64,000 bases of DNA from Pholis gunnellus (lineage: Eukaryota > Chordata > Actinopteri > Perciformes > Pholidae), in NCBI GenBank assembly GCA_910591455.2, contig OU342804.1, positions 29,418,421 to 29,482,420 of the forward strand, written 5' to 3'. Within the stretch, counting starts at the first letter, position 1. The number at the start of each line of letters is the position of its first letter. The translations under genes were made by a program, and so were the position numbers. Positions 21,146-33,805 of the stretch are shown in pieces. Under the pieces are notes generated by a model, which saw only the letters and a program-made list of their open reading frames with translations, did not search any database and was not told the origin of the DNA.

Positions 21146-24100
21146 TATGCCTTGTCCGTTAATGACGAAGCAATCCATCATGTGCATATTCATGTATCTG
21201 TTTTCTTTTACAAAGCAAGAATCATGGTCTGGAGAAATGGGGATTGTGTGGTGATTGCTTTTTCGACATTGGCCAGGTTAAGCGCAGTGGCTCCACCGAA
21301 GGAGAAAATTATATTTCCCAAAATGTAAGCTTCTGCAGTTTCCAAATGCACTAGTATTATTCAAACGTATTGTTCGGTTCGTAAGCCTCGTACCAAACGG
21401 TTTAATACAAATATGTGTATTGTTACACCCCTAGAAACAAATAATAACCGTAGCTGTTGCGTCATAATGAGGTTATTAGGAGGTGGTCCAACTGTAGTAT
21501 GACAGCACTGAAGTCCCAGGTATAAAAGCACGGCCCACTACTGGTTGACCACATATTTGATGTCATATTCAGCTCCATGAAACTTAAAAAAATAAACAAA
21601 GCAGAAGTGATGAACTAAAATGTCCTTAAAAAGATCACCGGTGTGTTGAAGCTTTGGCAGTCAGTCTGTATGATGACTGGATCTCCTTCACCTCATATCC
21701 CCCACTTGACAAGCTGCCACCACTGCCTCCTCTGTGTTCTGTTGCAATTACAAGATTAATGGACAGGGTGGATTTTAGTTCACATGAATTAATTGTGTCT
21801 CATTTTACTCCCATGCCCCGGCAGATGAAACAATCAGGCCAATAAACCTGGTGGTGATTCTTGTCAACACGAGTGCAGATGCAAATTAATAGATGCACAA
21901 CAGGCCATAACTTCCCAAAGCGGGCCGGTTCAGGATATATGGTGGATACGCACAAAGCACCCTCAGCGTAGCAGCACTAAAAACATTTTTTGTTGCTTTT
22001 CTCCTTGCTCTCACAGTTAGGGTCAACGTGTTGTGTACAGCGAATGCATCAGCTAAATGATCCTACACATACAAAATAACTCGCTTTTAGATACTGCATT
22101 GGCAACAGTGAATACCATCACAGAATCAAAGCTATTTCTCACCAACCATAACCGTGCAGCGGCCTTGCAGGAGCAGACAGTCCCCATCCCCAAAACAGGC
22201 ACAGCAGCGTTGGTTGAGCTAGCTAAACACACCGGATGCTGTTGCTTTGGTATCAAAGGTGAGATAGGATGGAAAGAGGAGAGGAAACTTCAAGTGTCGG
22301 CACAAAAATACAGCTCTACAGTCATAATGAGCCTAATGCAAAGAGCTGGATGAATGAGGTTAGACATTAGTAAACTTTGGCTATTTAAAGCAAAGAAGTG
22401 GGCCCTATTTAAGGCCATGAAGTTTCACTTGCCTAAACCTAAGCAAGTACTAATCACCAGCAACACATAATATACTCTATGGTGTTGCTTCTTTTGATGG
22501 CAAAAAGTTAGATTGATTTGCATGATTGAAAATGTAAACTGATAAATGTAACGGACCAAAAATATGCATTTCTGGCTGCAAACATTTCACAATGTGCGGT
22601 TTATAATGAATTGTTCTGACTTTTGTTTATTTAGTTAAAATTATTATGATGATGATGATTACGTTTGCAGCTCATACAACTCATACAACTCTTGGTCATA
22701 TTACAAGTTCTAAACTTACTAGGATGTATCCCAACAGAAATAATTTCGTTCATTTATATCACAATAATTGACTGTGTCATAAAAAACTCTCTCTCGCTCA
22801 TATATATATATATATATAGTGATAAAATATTATCACCCTGCCCTTGTGGATAGATAGAAAAGAAGATGTAGATTGTATTGATATAAAAAGGACACTAACC
22901 TTGCTTTTACTGCACAGCCTGTCGCTTGGTGTGGAGTCTGAAACAATCCCTCTGCACACAGAGAATCTCCTAACCTGCACTGCAGTGTTGGGGAATGTCA
23001 AGGATCCTTTGAGCCATTTTGAGTTTCCAGTGATGGATATTGGCAAACAGCTTGCCTCTGTGAGTAAGGATAACCTTCCATTTGATCAATCTTGCTCCCG
23101 TCTCTAAGACTATACCCTCCAATAAATCAATAGCCTAGATGTGTTTGTCCTGGTGCTTTCCATTCTCCTCAAGCCCTTTCCATACGCTCCTGTCCTGAAG
23201 TACCTTTTTTTTTCCTTCTGCTGCCCTCGACAAGTCGACTATGTATCCCTTTGTTCTTCTTTTACATCTTATTTTTAGGCCTATTTGTCAGGCATGATCT
23301 AAAAGCTGTTGCAAATTGCGTATTCTACTAATTTGTCATGATACCGTATTTGCCAGTGTTTGTCTTCAAACAGCAGTTCACGCTTGGCTGTCTGTTTTTG
23401 GTCAATTTTCTAGAGAACAAAGGAAACTTTCTGTATGCAGCGCCAGGGGAGAAGCCGTTTTGGACGGTGAAAGCTGCAATATATGGAAAACCAAACACAG
23501 AAGGAATTTGATTGAGAGTCAGGACAAGTGGCAATTCATCATCAAACAATGAAGTAAGGCACTGAGAACAACAGGACTTAGGGTGTTAACATTAATATTT
23601 TCCCATTAAGATTATTCCAGCCCGGAGAAAAAAAATATCATTTTTGCTTTTAATTTCATGTTAGAACAGAGTCATTATTTTGTAATACTCATAGGAACAA
23701 GTTTGTGGATGCCGCAATTAAATTTCATGAACAAAACACTTTTGGTGCGGCGGTACAATCCCTGCAGGACTGCTAGTCGCCTTCTTTCTCTCCTAAGATT
23801 CAGTGGAAGGGGGTGTTTTCTAATGACTTCAAATAATCTCACAGAGCGTCAGCCACATATACCAATTATTAATTAGAAACTGGAATTCCCTCTGAGATCT
23901 CGTCTTGGTGCAAGAGAAAAAAAAGGAATTAGGTAGTCCCATTAGTTGCCAAGCTGCAAGCTATTTTAAATTCATCTTCAAATGCAGGGTGTACTGCCAA
24001 CTATCCAAGAGATGTATTGATAGATCAATCAAAACATCTTATTATATGGTGTGTGTATGCACAGTGACACCGTTACATGAGCTATTTGTTCTGGGTTTGT

Positions 24101-26780
24101 AGTTACACATTAGCCTGCCGTTTAACTGCTTGATACTGCAATAACTTAGGAATGTATTTCAGTTTTCTACAATTTTAAAGTTAAATTTGATCATTTAAAA
24201 TATCTAATATTCAAAATTATAATAATATTTACCACTATTATTCATATTAGGCTAGAACGTATTTATTGGAGACTTTGGGGCAGTAGAGACAAGATGTGAA
24301 CACAACATTTACATATCATCACCTTTATTGTTGATATGGAGAATTGGATAGCAAATGGTTGATTATTTACACATGCAGCATTCATTTGGATTCATGTTTC
24401 CTTTCTAATCTGTGTCCAGTATTTTTCTATTTTTTTTTATTATACTATATTTATCCCGTTAAGAAATCCCGGGGAAATGCCCATGACAGGCGCCCGGGAA
24501 GCTGCTTGGGGGTCAGTGTCTTGCTCTTTTTTCGGTCTCCACAAACTCGTGTCACGAAGTAACTTTGGTTTTGTAGCATAAACCTACAGTGCCTTTGGTT
24601 TTGTAGCATAATGTCTACACGAAAAAGTTGTTCCGAGTGACACGAAAAATGTGGCAATTTTTGTCCCTGAACACGACACTAATGGATTACATTTCATCAC
24701 TAATTCACGAACTGCAACGAGACTGTGTTATATCATCAGACATCACCATCTCTCGAGTTTATATTACTCTTTGGAATAATACAGTAGCCAATCGCACAAA
24801 TCCTTTCGTCCATCAGAACTTCAGGATATTTTCAATTAAAAAATAAACAGAATTTCATGTGGTTAACCAGCATCATTTTGTTTTGTTGTATCAATAGTGT
24901 TCAGTTTTGCTGTGTACGTGCACTCATAATCATTGCACAGCAGCGTTATTGTCAATCAACGAACCATGTTCATGTTGCATAGTCTATATATAGTTGTATG
25001 TGATCAGGTGAGTGGGGCAGTCGGGTGATAGGGAATGCCAGTAACAGAGGTCACTGCAGGTCAGGAGAGTTAGTATGCTGAAAGAACAGGCTGCAAGAGG
25101 AACATGGCAATAATCAGGCTGATATAAGGAGGCTTTGGGTTTTGTGCGAAAGCAATTCAGCTGTTATTGTACATTTATTGCATACAAGATCTTAAAGGGA
25201 ACCATCAACTTTCAAATGTGACCTTATTAAAATGTTCAGTTGCACGGAGGACGACTTCACTGATAGTTGTAGAGATGAGAAAGTAACTCCTGTGTCGCAG
25301 TCTTTCTCTGAGCTGGCATAGAGTTTACGTGGTTAGTTTCCCATGCCAGACCGTTTTTCCTAAACCTCACCATAAATGAAACAATATGTTCTGGGTTGGA
25401 AAGCACTTTTGCTTATTGTTTATGGTTGGAGTTACGAATGGTGGTTATTTATTGATATTGGCTTCTAGCTCACACTTACTCAACCCTGCTAAACTACTGC
25501 ACAAGCACTTATGTACTTATGTACACTCTCACATACCCACACATCTAATACTGACCTATATAGTATTCAAATGTATCTAGACCACTGTCTCTATACTATA
25601 TATATATATATATATATAATATATGATCTGTAGTGTATACACCACCTTAATATCATACCCCCTGTAATTTATTCTGTCTATAATGTCATACTATATATAC
25701 ATATACATATATATATATCAATTATGCTTAAACCTGCGATGCTACTGTAACTTCTGCACATGTTTAGACCGATCTAGTGTATTTCAACACATACTCACCC
25801 AGGCAGGGCTTTGTTTGCTCCCCCCCCCCCCCTTCTTTCAGTGTGTGGACCTGCTCTTGGTTTGCACTTGTCTGGGCCCTTCTAGGGTTTTATAATTCAT
25901 AAGGTGCTTCTTTCGTCTATGTCCTGACGACAGCTCATCTCTCATCCTCGTGGCTAGTCTTCTTAATGAGCACTATTAAAGGTAAAGTGTCATTATGGCA
26001 GCACTCTCTCTCTCTATTCATTACAACCATCAATGTCTATTGATGTCTGTCTTCATCTTATCATAGAACTCTTGCACCAGCACTTGTCTTCATCTATAAC
26101 CTCCCACTCGCATTACACTCGATTAATGTCTAATTACTTCTTTTTTGCCACATTCAGTTTTGTATCCCAATGCTCAAACAGCATGACTACCATCAGAGAG
26201 GCTGACATAGATGGAGAGAATTGTAATCTACTTGAGATTTGTAATTCTGATGTTGAATGAACGAACAATATAACCAAACATTCACCGTCATAGGTGCAGA
26301 TTCTGGGCAATTGTGAGCTCCCATGGGGGAAATCGTACTATGGGCTGACCATATCAGAAAAAAAGGCTATCGTCCAATGAAGATATATAGAGGTTTGAAA
26401 ACTTTAACTGTGAGCCAAACTGTTTCCATTACTGTATTTAATTGTCTTGGTGTGTCATGACAGTCTTATGTAGGTTATGACCACTCTGGTATCAGCTAAT
26501 TGCCTCTAACAAGTGCACACTGACTTTCAAACTGAGGCTGTTGCAACCAGTATAACACATCCCTTTCATTAGCAGATAGACTTCAAAAAACTAAATTAAA
26601 AACCCCTGATAGATCTAGGGATGGCAATGTTGTAGTTGGTCTACACTCAAATATCTCAACTACCAATGGAGAGCTAAGAAGATTTCCAATACTTACAAAC
26701 TAATGACAAATTTGATCTGTACTTTGTGTATCTGCCATTTTTCTTTGGCTTACGTAATGTTATGTTGCATCAAGATGTGT
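21146..26780. other. Intergenic stretch with microsatellites, no gene recognised
   Basis: It contains TA runs (about 22799-22818, 25596-25618, and an interrupted one at 25690-25720), a C13 tract (25820-25832), and a short direct repeat of CTTTGGTTTTGTAGCATAA at about 24564 and 24593. All open frames are under 100 codons and carry no recognised domain. Confidence 0.55.
25596..25618. repeat. (TA)n microsatellite
   Basis: About 11 TA units. A second interrupted TA/TACA array lies at 25690-25720. Confidence 0.9.
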
Positions 26781-26799
26781 TGCAACACGTTCTCACTCC

Positions 26800-27350
26800 C
26801 AACTCGTCAGATACCGAAGCTTGGTCATTAGCCCTATACTTAAAACTATGATGCTCGAAGTATCCCTCTAGCTTTGGTTTTGGACATGTCAGGAATGTTG
26901 TGTCAGGTTACGCTTGTTTCATGCATAATGTCCTTTCAAAATAATCTTTTAACAAAACTAGTTGTTGAGGTGTAGGTAGCCAAATACTTTGTTGGGCTTT
27001 GGAAAAGGCTGTGATTTGGGTCAAAATAACTAGGCTTGCAATGTAACTTATATGCACAGTTAAGTACATACGTTTCAAAAGAAAGGTTCAATAAGTCAAC
27101 GTTAACTTGGTTTACAACAGGACTTGGACAGTGGTCTTCCGGGTGAAAGTCTGTGTTTGTTTGACCCAACCATCCACCCAGGCCTCCTCCCTGAGCAGAC
27201 TATCTCGTCCTTTCTACTGACCGCCTTATACTGACGGGATGGGTTTAGATTGAAGTTAATTGAAAGCCTGGTGCGTGTCATACAGATGCGTGTCTGAATC
27301 AGGTGCCAAGGGGCGCTGACAAAGCGTTGGTATTTGACAACCGGGGAATG
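26800..27350 (+). repeat. Interspersed repeat PQ, intact copy
   Basis: Block P (about 26810-26935; includes GACATGTCAGGAATG and TCCTTTCAAAATAA) and block Q (about 27115-27345; includes GGGTGAAAGTCTGTGTTTGT and GCCAAGGGGCGCTGACAAAG) lie about 180 nt apart. The same blocks occur at 31640-31745 and 37605-37850, where they are separated by two later insertions. A partial Q-like block is at 53340-53430. The GGTGAAAGTC(C/T)GTG motif is one I recall from a common teleost repeat. Confidence 0.6.
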
Positions 27351-27664
27351 AGAACGGGTTATAGCGGCATGTGAAGTGTGTTCTCTTCACGGAGACCAAC
27401 GTGTTGCACCACCAGGTTTCTACAGTAGCCAAGAACAGGCAAACAAAACAATGGTTCTAGCAAAGACTTTTGTGTTTTTTACGTTACCTGAAGGCCAATG
27501 CTGTTCTCCGATGTGAGCCACTGAGTGCAAAACCGTGGAACCGCCAGCCACCGTCTGACTTCTGTTGCAAGTGGAAGTGGAAGTGAGCGGAGGGATATTC
27601 AGTTGGTTTCAATCTCCAACCACTACGCTAGATGCCACCAAGTCCTACACCCTGTCCCTTTAAA
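27351..27664. repeat. Common percomorph-type interspersed repeat
   Basis: It contains the run of motifs TTTCTACAGTAGCC, AAGAACAGGCAAAC, TTACGTTACCTGAAGGCC, GAGCGGAGGGATATTCAGTTG, and an end reading CGCTAGATGCCACCAAGTCC...CCCTTTAA. This order matches, from memory, a very common repeat of percomorph fish. No coding capacity is seen. Confidence 0.6.
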
Positions 27665-30600
27665 TAAGTTACACAGTGGATTCATTATTTACATTTTTTC
27701 ATCGATTCAATAATTTAGGATGTTATGAAGGCATGGTTTTGTATAGACATCTTAGGTGAATCATCTGATCAAACTACATCTTACAGCGATGCTCAGAGTA
27801 AAATTCCAATTCAAGCAACATCCTAAAACACTTCATGCTCATTTAGAAAACCTTGGGTTTACAGGTTTTCTCTTTTTAATGCTTAGGATTCAAAATCCTC
27901 TCATCAACCGGGTTCTATCAAGTTCACTCAGTGTGTGAGCAAGGAGTCATTCACTTGTTGAATCTACCTTCAAACAGCTGATGAACATTGTGGGTGGGTT
28001 GTGTGTAATCTGAGTGCATTCACCAATTTCAGTTGAGGCCACTCGGCATACATTACACACTCTGTATATATACATGTTTATAAATGTATTTGTATTAGGA
28101 AAGTCTAATGCTCATTTTTGATGCACTGGATTGGTGTTGCAGCAGCACTACAACCTTGGATACTCATTTGTCCCTCCATCCCCTGAGCGTCTTATTACAT
28201 GCATCCCCTAATGAAGCAGGAATGGAACCACTGTTTGTTATATCAGCGGGGGTCTGAGGACTGTCCTGCGTAATTGGGAAGTAAGTGGAATAGATATGTG
28301 AAAGTGAATAAATAAGCCAAATGTAATTAATGAGGACCAATGATTCGACCGATGATAATTAAATCTGCCGTGTTTTTTAATTTGCATGATTAAGATGTTA
28401 GTTAATGTTATGTTGTACCCTCACGTTACAGGTTGTTCATTCTCAAAATGTCAACATATCAGAATTCTCAACACTGCACTTAATTATCTTCAGGAGCTTT
28501 AAAACTATCAGCTAAATCAATTAACTTTAATCTGCAACCAATTAAAGTGTGACTTTTAGGAATGCTAATGTACCACATGCTGTACTTTTATCTCGGCCAG
28601 CTCAAACACAGACGTCACCCGAAACCTCTGAGCAGGAATACGCCGTGTTTAACCCTCATTCTACCAACATATTTAACATGCAAGGACTGCTGACTTATTT
28701 CTTCTCAAAACATGATTAGTTATGGAAGTAGTGTAATAAATGCCTTGATAATGTATGTTACTTTAAATTACAACTATCTATTAAAACTGCATGGGCTGCA
28801 TTTGAACTTTGCTAAGCTCCGCCCCCAGCTGCAACTCCGTCTAACTGCACACCCTGAATATATGTAATTTTAAATGTTATGATATAAAGTTTCTCTGAAA
28901 AACGAAAAATTGATTTCTGAGAGAAGAGTTTCCCCACTGCGGGACTAACAAGGGATTATCTTATTAACTTAAGCAGACAGTAGGGTCTACAAATGAAGCA
29001 TAGCGTTAGTTCATGCAGGACACGGAAGTCATACACCACAGCTGTAACCAGCTGACAGCCAGCCGATTGAATCATAGCTTCCAATCGGCCACACACCAAT
29101 CACAGCCCACTCTCACTTCATAGAGGTTTATTTAAATATGACTCCCTCATCACTGATTCATTCTACACCTACGCTGTTACAGACCATACGCTGGCAAAGC
29201 TTTGCCTCCTCCACCCCAGCCTCCACCCTTTTTTAGTTCAGAGTTCATCTTTCATGGCAAATGGTTGTATTTAAAAATGTACTTCTGTCTCATTCCTGTA
29301 AACCCTTGGTGGTTGTTGCTCGGTGCTCCCCGTTTTGGCTTGGTAGCTGCTGGCTAATCCGGGGAGCATTCAAAGAGCGGAGTCATCATTGCCAAGTTTA
29401 ACTGTATTTCCATTTGTTGCAATAAACGGTTAAAATCTATGACAAGAGTGTTCCTGACTGAATATGCATTAGAAGGATACATCCAGAATTTCTGATTTAG
29501 CAGTCTGGCGATCGAGAAAGAAAAGAATGAATTTAATTAAACACTGTTCTTGTAAACCAGGTATGACTGTTAGAATCAATAAAAAGCAAAAACAGCATGT
29601 GTTTATAGTCAGTATACCTTCAGTAGATGGCGTAGCATAGAAGTGCCAACGCTCGCTATTTATGTGCTAACGTACTTTGCTGATGCTAGCTCCATGTAAC
29701 ATTTTACTACCAACTTCTCCATGTAACGAACATCACTAAGACACAACGTGCTCCAAATCCACAAAACCAACCTGAGAATGTGAAACCACTGCCCGAGAGT
29801 TTATGAAGCAGAGACGTATAGTTGTTAGTCCCTGGTGGGAGCTGGCTGATGCTACGCTATGATTGGCCAGTCTGCATTTGAGGAGTGGGACTTAGTGAAG
29901 GATCAATTGGGTGCTTTTGACTTTTGACCCCAATACATTAGTATTTAAAGGTATTGTTTAGAAAACAGACAACAATAATATTAAGTCATTAGGAACAAAT
30001 AGTTTGATGAAGTCATGAAAAATTGACAATAAAACACCTGGACATTTGACAAAAAGTATCCCTCTGCTTTTCCCAGTTGGTGGGATTAAGTTAAAGCAGG
30101 TGGGATATTTCTTCATATTATCCTCTTACTCGACTGGAATAAAAGTTTGATTTAATGCCGCGTTTTATGATTCAAAAGAGGTTCGGATTAATCTGCATAT
30201 TTTGACATTTTAAACAATTCACAGCTCCAAAGATAGTATTTTAAAAAGCTGCCTGAAATCAGCTTTGGCGGTTTTGAAGGAGGCAAATGGAAGGAACCAG
30301 TCTGGGCCCCTTAATTGTGCTGTTAATATTATACTGTCAAATGGAGAGGGCAGCACTTGACAAATAAGAACAATGAGTATTTCCAAGCCTTTCATGTCCA
30401 CCAGCAACATGCCTATTGAGTTGAGCACTTTTACTGATGTTATATTGTAATGTTTTAATGACCAAATAGAGAGAGACAAGGTGAAGAGTAGGAAGAAGAA
30501 GACGATAATTTGGTCAGTTTAGACACAGAGCCATTCCCCCGAACCTCCATCTCCCGAACCACACTAAGACGTGAACTGCATTCTAACTCACTGATATCAT

Positions 30601-31630
30601 TGTAACCTTGCTTTTGCCCCAATGATTGTGGCAGAAGCCCAGAAACATTAGCGAGACAAGTTTGCGACCAAAAGGGGAAACTACAGTAGTTTTAATCTCT
30701 TGATCACCTGGGAAATCCTGAGGAGGAAGTGAATGAGCATTGGTCCCAATGCTCCGACTTTCTTTAAAGCTGCATTGTGACATATTTTTTTACAATAAAG
30801 TGGTACCAGACGAGTTAGATATAAAATAACAGCTTTAGTGTGAATGTTTCAAATCTTGAGTGATACTGCCTCAATAACTGAACCAAAAATATTTCCAACC
30901 TGAGCAACAAAATGGGTCTTTTGCCCTCCAAACAAGCTATGGTTGTTATAAAAAAAGATTGCGTTTTATGGCTTACGGTTGTTAAGTTCAGGCAACAAAA
31001 AGGAATTGGGTTAGGCAGAAATTGTGGTCATGGTCAGAATCATTGATCCTCGTTAAGTCAAAACTAATCAGCAACAAATGTGGTGAATGATTATTAATTT
31101 CAGTCATAATTTCTAGCAGAAACATTCCAATTTGGGTTTCAGACTGTTGGTCAAACACAGCACGACACCTGAATTTTTCACCTTGCACTCTGGGAAATCC
31201 TAATTTGCATTTGTCACTATTTTTAAACAATTTTAAGACTGATTGATTAATTGAAAATATAACTAGCAGATTAATCCATAATGCAAATAAGTGCTTATAA
31301 AAACAATGGTAACAAAGTCCTTCACAGTTAAAAAGCATATGAATAGATACTTGAATAAGGTATATGTGATCAGCTGGACTCTTTTGACTTTAATCTTATA
31401 TTAAAGACAGGAAGCCAGCCTAATGAAACCAGCTGCAGGGTGATGTGGGAAAACTGTGGACTTGTAGCTGAACTACTTGTAGATGTGCTATAGCTTCTTG
31501 ACTTAAATAAAAGCACACTGCATTACAATAGTCAAGATGTGAAGAGGCAAAACAATGGTTCGTCTGAGCTGGATGAGAAGGGGTGTAGATTTGGACAACA
31601 CATTCTCAAATAGTTTAATACTGGCAGGTG
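27665..31630. other. Intergenic stretch with old repeat fragments
   Basis: It includes block S (29319-29465), which matches 37145-37286 in inverse orientation, and block R (about 30715-31020), which matches parts of 38812-39590 in direct orientation. No gene is recognised. The longest open frames (for example 30988-31338, minus strand) lie over repeats and have no domain. Confidence 0.5.
29319..29465 (+). repeat. Dispersed repeat S, plus-strand copy
   Basis: It contains CGTTTTGGCTTGGTAGCTGC, CTGTATTTCCATTTGTTGCA and GAGTGTTCCTGACTGA. The inverse copy is at 37145-37286. An AATAAA lies within it, so it could be a piece of an LTR; the family is not known to me. Confidence 0.6.
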
Positions 31631-31639
31631 GCCCTAACC

Positions 31640-31858
31640 TTCAAACGATGACGCTCTAGGTATCCCTGTACTGTCACTTTTTGACATGTCAGGGACGGCA
31701 TGTCAGTTTACACTCGATAGACATGCATAGTGTCATTTCAAAATGAGCTTCCGACATAGGTTTACGAAGATGTGAGTACAAACTACAGCACTTGATTAGG
31801 TTTCTACAAAAAAGTAATTGGTTTGGTTTAAAAGAAATTCTTGGTTTGAGTTGAAATA
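31640..31858 (+). repeat. Interspersed repeat PQ, second copy, left part (block P)
   Basis: It matches 26810-26935 in order (GTATCCCT, GACATGTCAGG, TCATTTCAAAATGA) and then runs into the Gypsy insertion at 31859. The remainder is at 37019-37090 and 37605-37850. Confidence 0.6.
31853..31858. other. Target-site duplication GAAATA (left)
   Basis: GAAATA immediately precedes the retrotransposon and is repeated immediately after it at 37019-37024. Ty3/Gypsy elements usually duplicate 4-6 bp. Confidence 0.85.
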
Positions 31859-32290
31859 TGTAAGGATTACAGATACTTGAACCCAAAAGCACAACTCTGA
31901 GACAAGAAATACAAGTTGGTTTTTTTACTTGTTTTCAGGCAGGGTCAAAACCAGGAGGTCAGTCCGAACAGGCAAACAAATCCAATAAGCGGCAGGGAAA
32001 AATCCAAGGTCAAAAACAGGCAGACAGGGTCAGAACAGGCAGAACAAGAACAATATAAAGATACGCTGGAGAACTTGGCACTAACACACAAGACAATCTG
32101 GCAGGGAACAAGTGCAAGTGAGGGGACCTAAATAGAGAGGGCTAATGAGGGAATGGGCTGCAGGTGAGATGGGTGTGGAGGACCAGGTGAGGGGAATCAG
32201 AGGTGAATGGTAGGATCTGAAATGATAGGAGAGTTAATAAAACAAGCAGACAGGATGAAAACAAACTAATATGAAGGGGAATTCGTGACA
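31859..32290 (-). repeat. 3' LTR of the Gypsy element
   Basis: 432 bp, TG...CA on either strand. It differs from the other LTR (36575-37018) at roughly a dozen sites and lacks a T/G-rich insertion present there. The reading frame of the chromodomain runs a short way into this LTR and stops at 32266-32268. Confidence 0.95.
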
Positions 32291-32571
32291 GAACCTCCCC
32301 CTCTAGGGACGGCTCTCGACGTCCCACCGGGCTGGTCAGGATGAGCCTGGTGGAAGTCCGTGATCAGGGAGGGATCAAATATTCTGCGAGCGGGGACCCA
32401 TTCACGCTCTTCGGGACCATAACCCTCCCAGTCCACCAGGTATTGCAATCCCCTACCCCATCGCCGAGACTTGAGAAGGCAACGGACCGTATAGGCAGGT
32501 GCCCCATCAATGAGCCGGGGGGGCGGAGGGCTGAAGGGGGCTCTCCTTGACGGGTGTAATCCTGGAGACAT
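32269..32571 (-). pseudogene. Chromodomain segment of pol
   Basis: The peptide contains a chromodomain core ([20 protein letters not shown] followed by [15 protein letters not shown]). In chromoviruses this domain follows integrase and is thought to steer integration to marked chromatin. It is in a different frame from the integrase segment at 32507-33214. The two overlap at about 32510-32570, where the proline-rich linker is encoded, which shows a frameshift there. The stop falls inside the 3' LTR. Confidence 0.85.
32291..32306 (-). other. Polypurine tract
   Basis: On the minus strand AGAGGGGGAGGTTC lies directly before the 3' LTR (starting TGTCACG). It is the expected primer for plus-strand DNA synthesis. 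Confidence 0.8.
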
Positions 32572-33560
32572 GGAAGGTGGGATGAATCCTCATGGATGAT
32601 GGCAGGCGAAGACGGACAGCAGCAGGATTGATGATCCGAGAAACAGGGAAAGGACCCACGAAGCGAGGAGCCAATTTCTTGGATTCCACTCTGAGTGGAA
32701 GGTCCCGCGTAGACAGCCAGACACGTTGTCCTGGGGCATAACGGGGTGCAGGAACGCGGAGTCTGTTGGCCGACCTTTGGTAGCAGTCGGACGAGCGCAA
32801 GAGTGCGGTGCGGGCCTGCCTCCAAGTGCATCGGCACCGCTGGACGAGGACTGAGGGGACGCTGGCCTCTTGTTCCTGCTCCGGGAAGAGTGGTGGCTGA
32901 TATTCACGGGCACACTGGAACGGTGAGAACCCGGTGGCTGAACTGGGAAGGGTGTTGTGGGCATACTCGACCCACAAGAGCTGCTCAGACCAGGAGGAGG
33001 GGTTGCGGGAGCATAGACAGCGTAAGGATGTCTCCATCTCCTGATTCATCCGCTCAGCCTGCCCATTAGACTGTGGATGGAAACCTGACGAAAGACTGAC
33101 CGTGGCTCCCAGCAGCCTGCAAAACTCTGTCCAGAAGCGAGAGGTGAATTGTGGTCCCCGGTCGGAGATCACGTCCATGGGAAGGCCATGCAGCCGGAAA
33201 ATATTCTGCAGCAATATTTTAGCAGTTTCTTTGGCAGTAGGTAACTTTGGTAGTGGAATGAGCAGAGCAGATTTGGAAAATCGATCAATGACCGTGAGAA
33301 TAACTGTTACCGTCAGAAGGGGGTAGGCCGGTTACAAAGTCCAAAGCGATGTGGGACCAGGGACGACTAGGAACTGGCAGAGGATGAAGAAGCCCAGAGG
33401 GAGGTTGGCGAGTGCTCTTATGCTGAGAACAAACCTAGCATGCACCAATGAACTCCTTGGTGTCTTCCTCCATGGAAGACCACCAGAAACGCTGTCTGAG
33501 CAGTGCTAGTGTGCGTCTGATCCCAAGATGGCAAGCTAGGTGGGAAGAGTGGCCCCACTG
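32507..33560 (-). pseudogene. Integrase segment of pol, broken
   Basis: The N-terminal zinc-binding part shows H-x3-H (HLACH) and a C-x2-C, but a stop codon (33435-33437) sits between the two cysteines. The catalytic core follows, with the second aspartate in [12 protein letters not shown] and the glutamate in [15 protein letters not shown]. The first aspartate region lies in another frame (ALDFVTGLP near 33330-33360), and a frameshift near 33305-33320 joins it to the rest. The C-terminal end carries the usual RIHPTFHVS block before the linker. Enzyme function is not possible from this copy. Confidence 0.85.
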
Positions 33561-33805
33561 GAGGACGGAGATTGACAGGAACAAACAACCGGTTATCAGG
33601 ACAAGCACTGGGGGCAGGGTGTTCGGCATGGGAGCGCTTTACCCTGTCCTCCACCTCCCAGGTTACCACACCAATAACGCACTCAGGACGGAGGATACTT
33701 TCAGGATGGGAAGGAGAGCACTCTCGCTGGAACTGCCGAGACAAGGCGTCGGGCTTGACATTCTTTGAACCTGGACTGTATGAGAGTGAAAACTCAAAAC
33801 GGTTA
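33418..33805 (-). pseudogene. RNase H to integrase connection, frameshifted twice
   Basis: After the RNase H segment the frame changes at an A9 run (33805-33813; T9 on the coding strand). The text resumes as PDALSRQF, the usual block after RNase H in Gypsy elements. A second shift near 33555-33575 moves into the frame that contains the zinc-binding histidines (QWGHSSHLACH). The first shift is explained by one extra T in the homopolymer. Confidence 0.8.
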
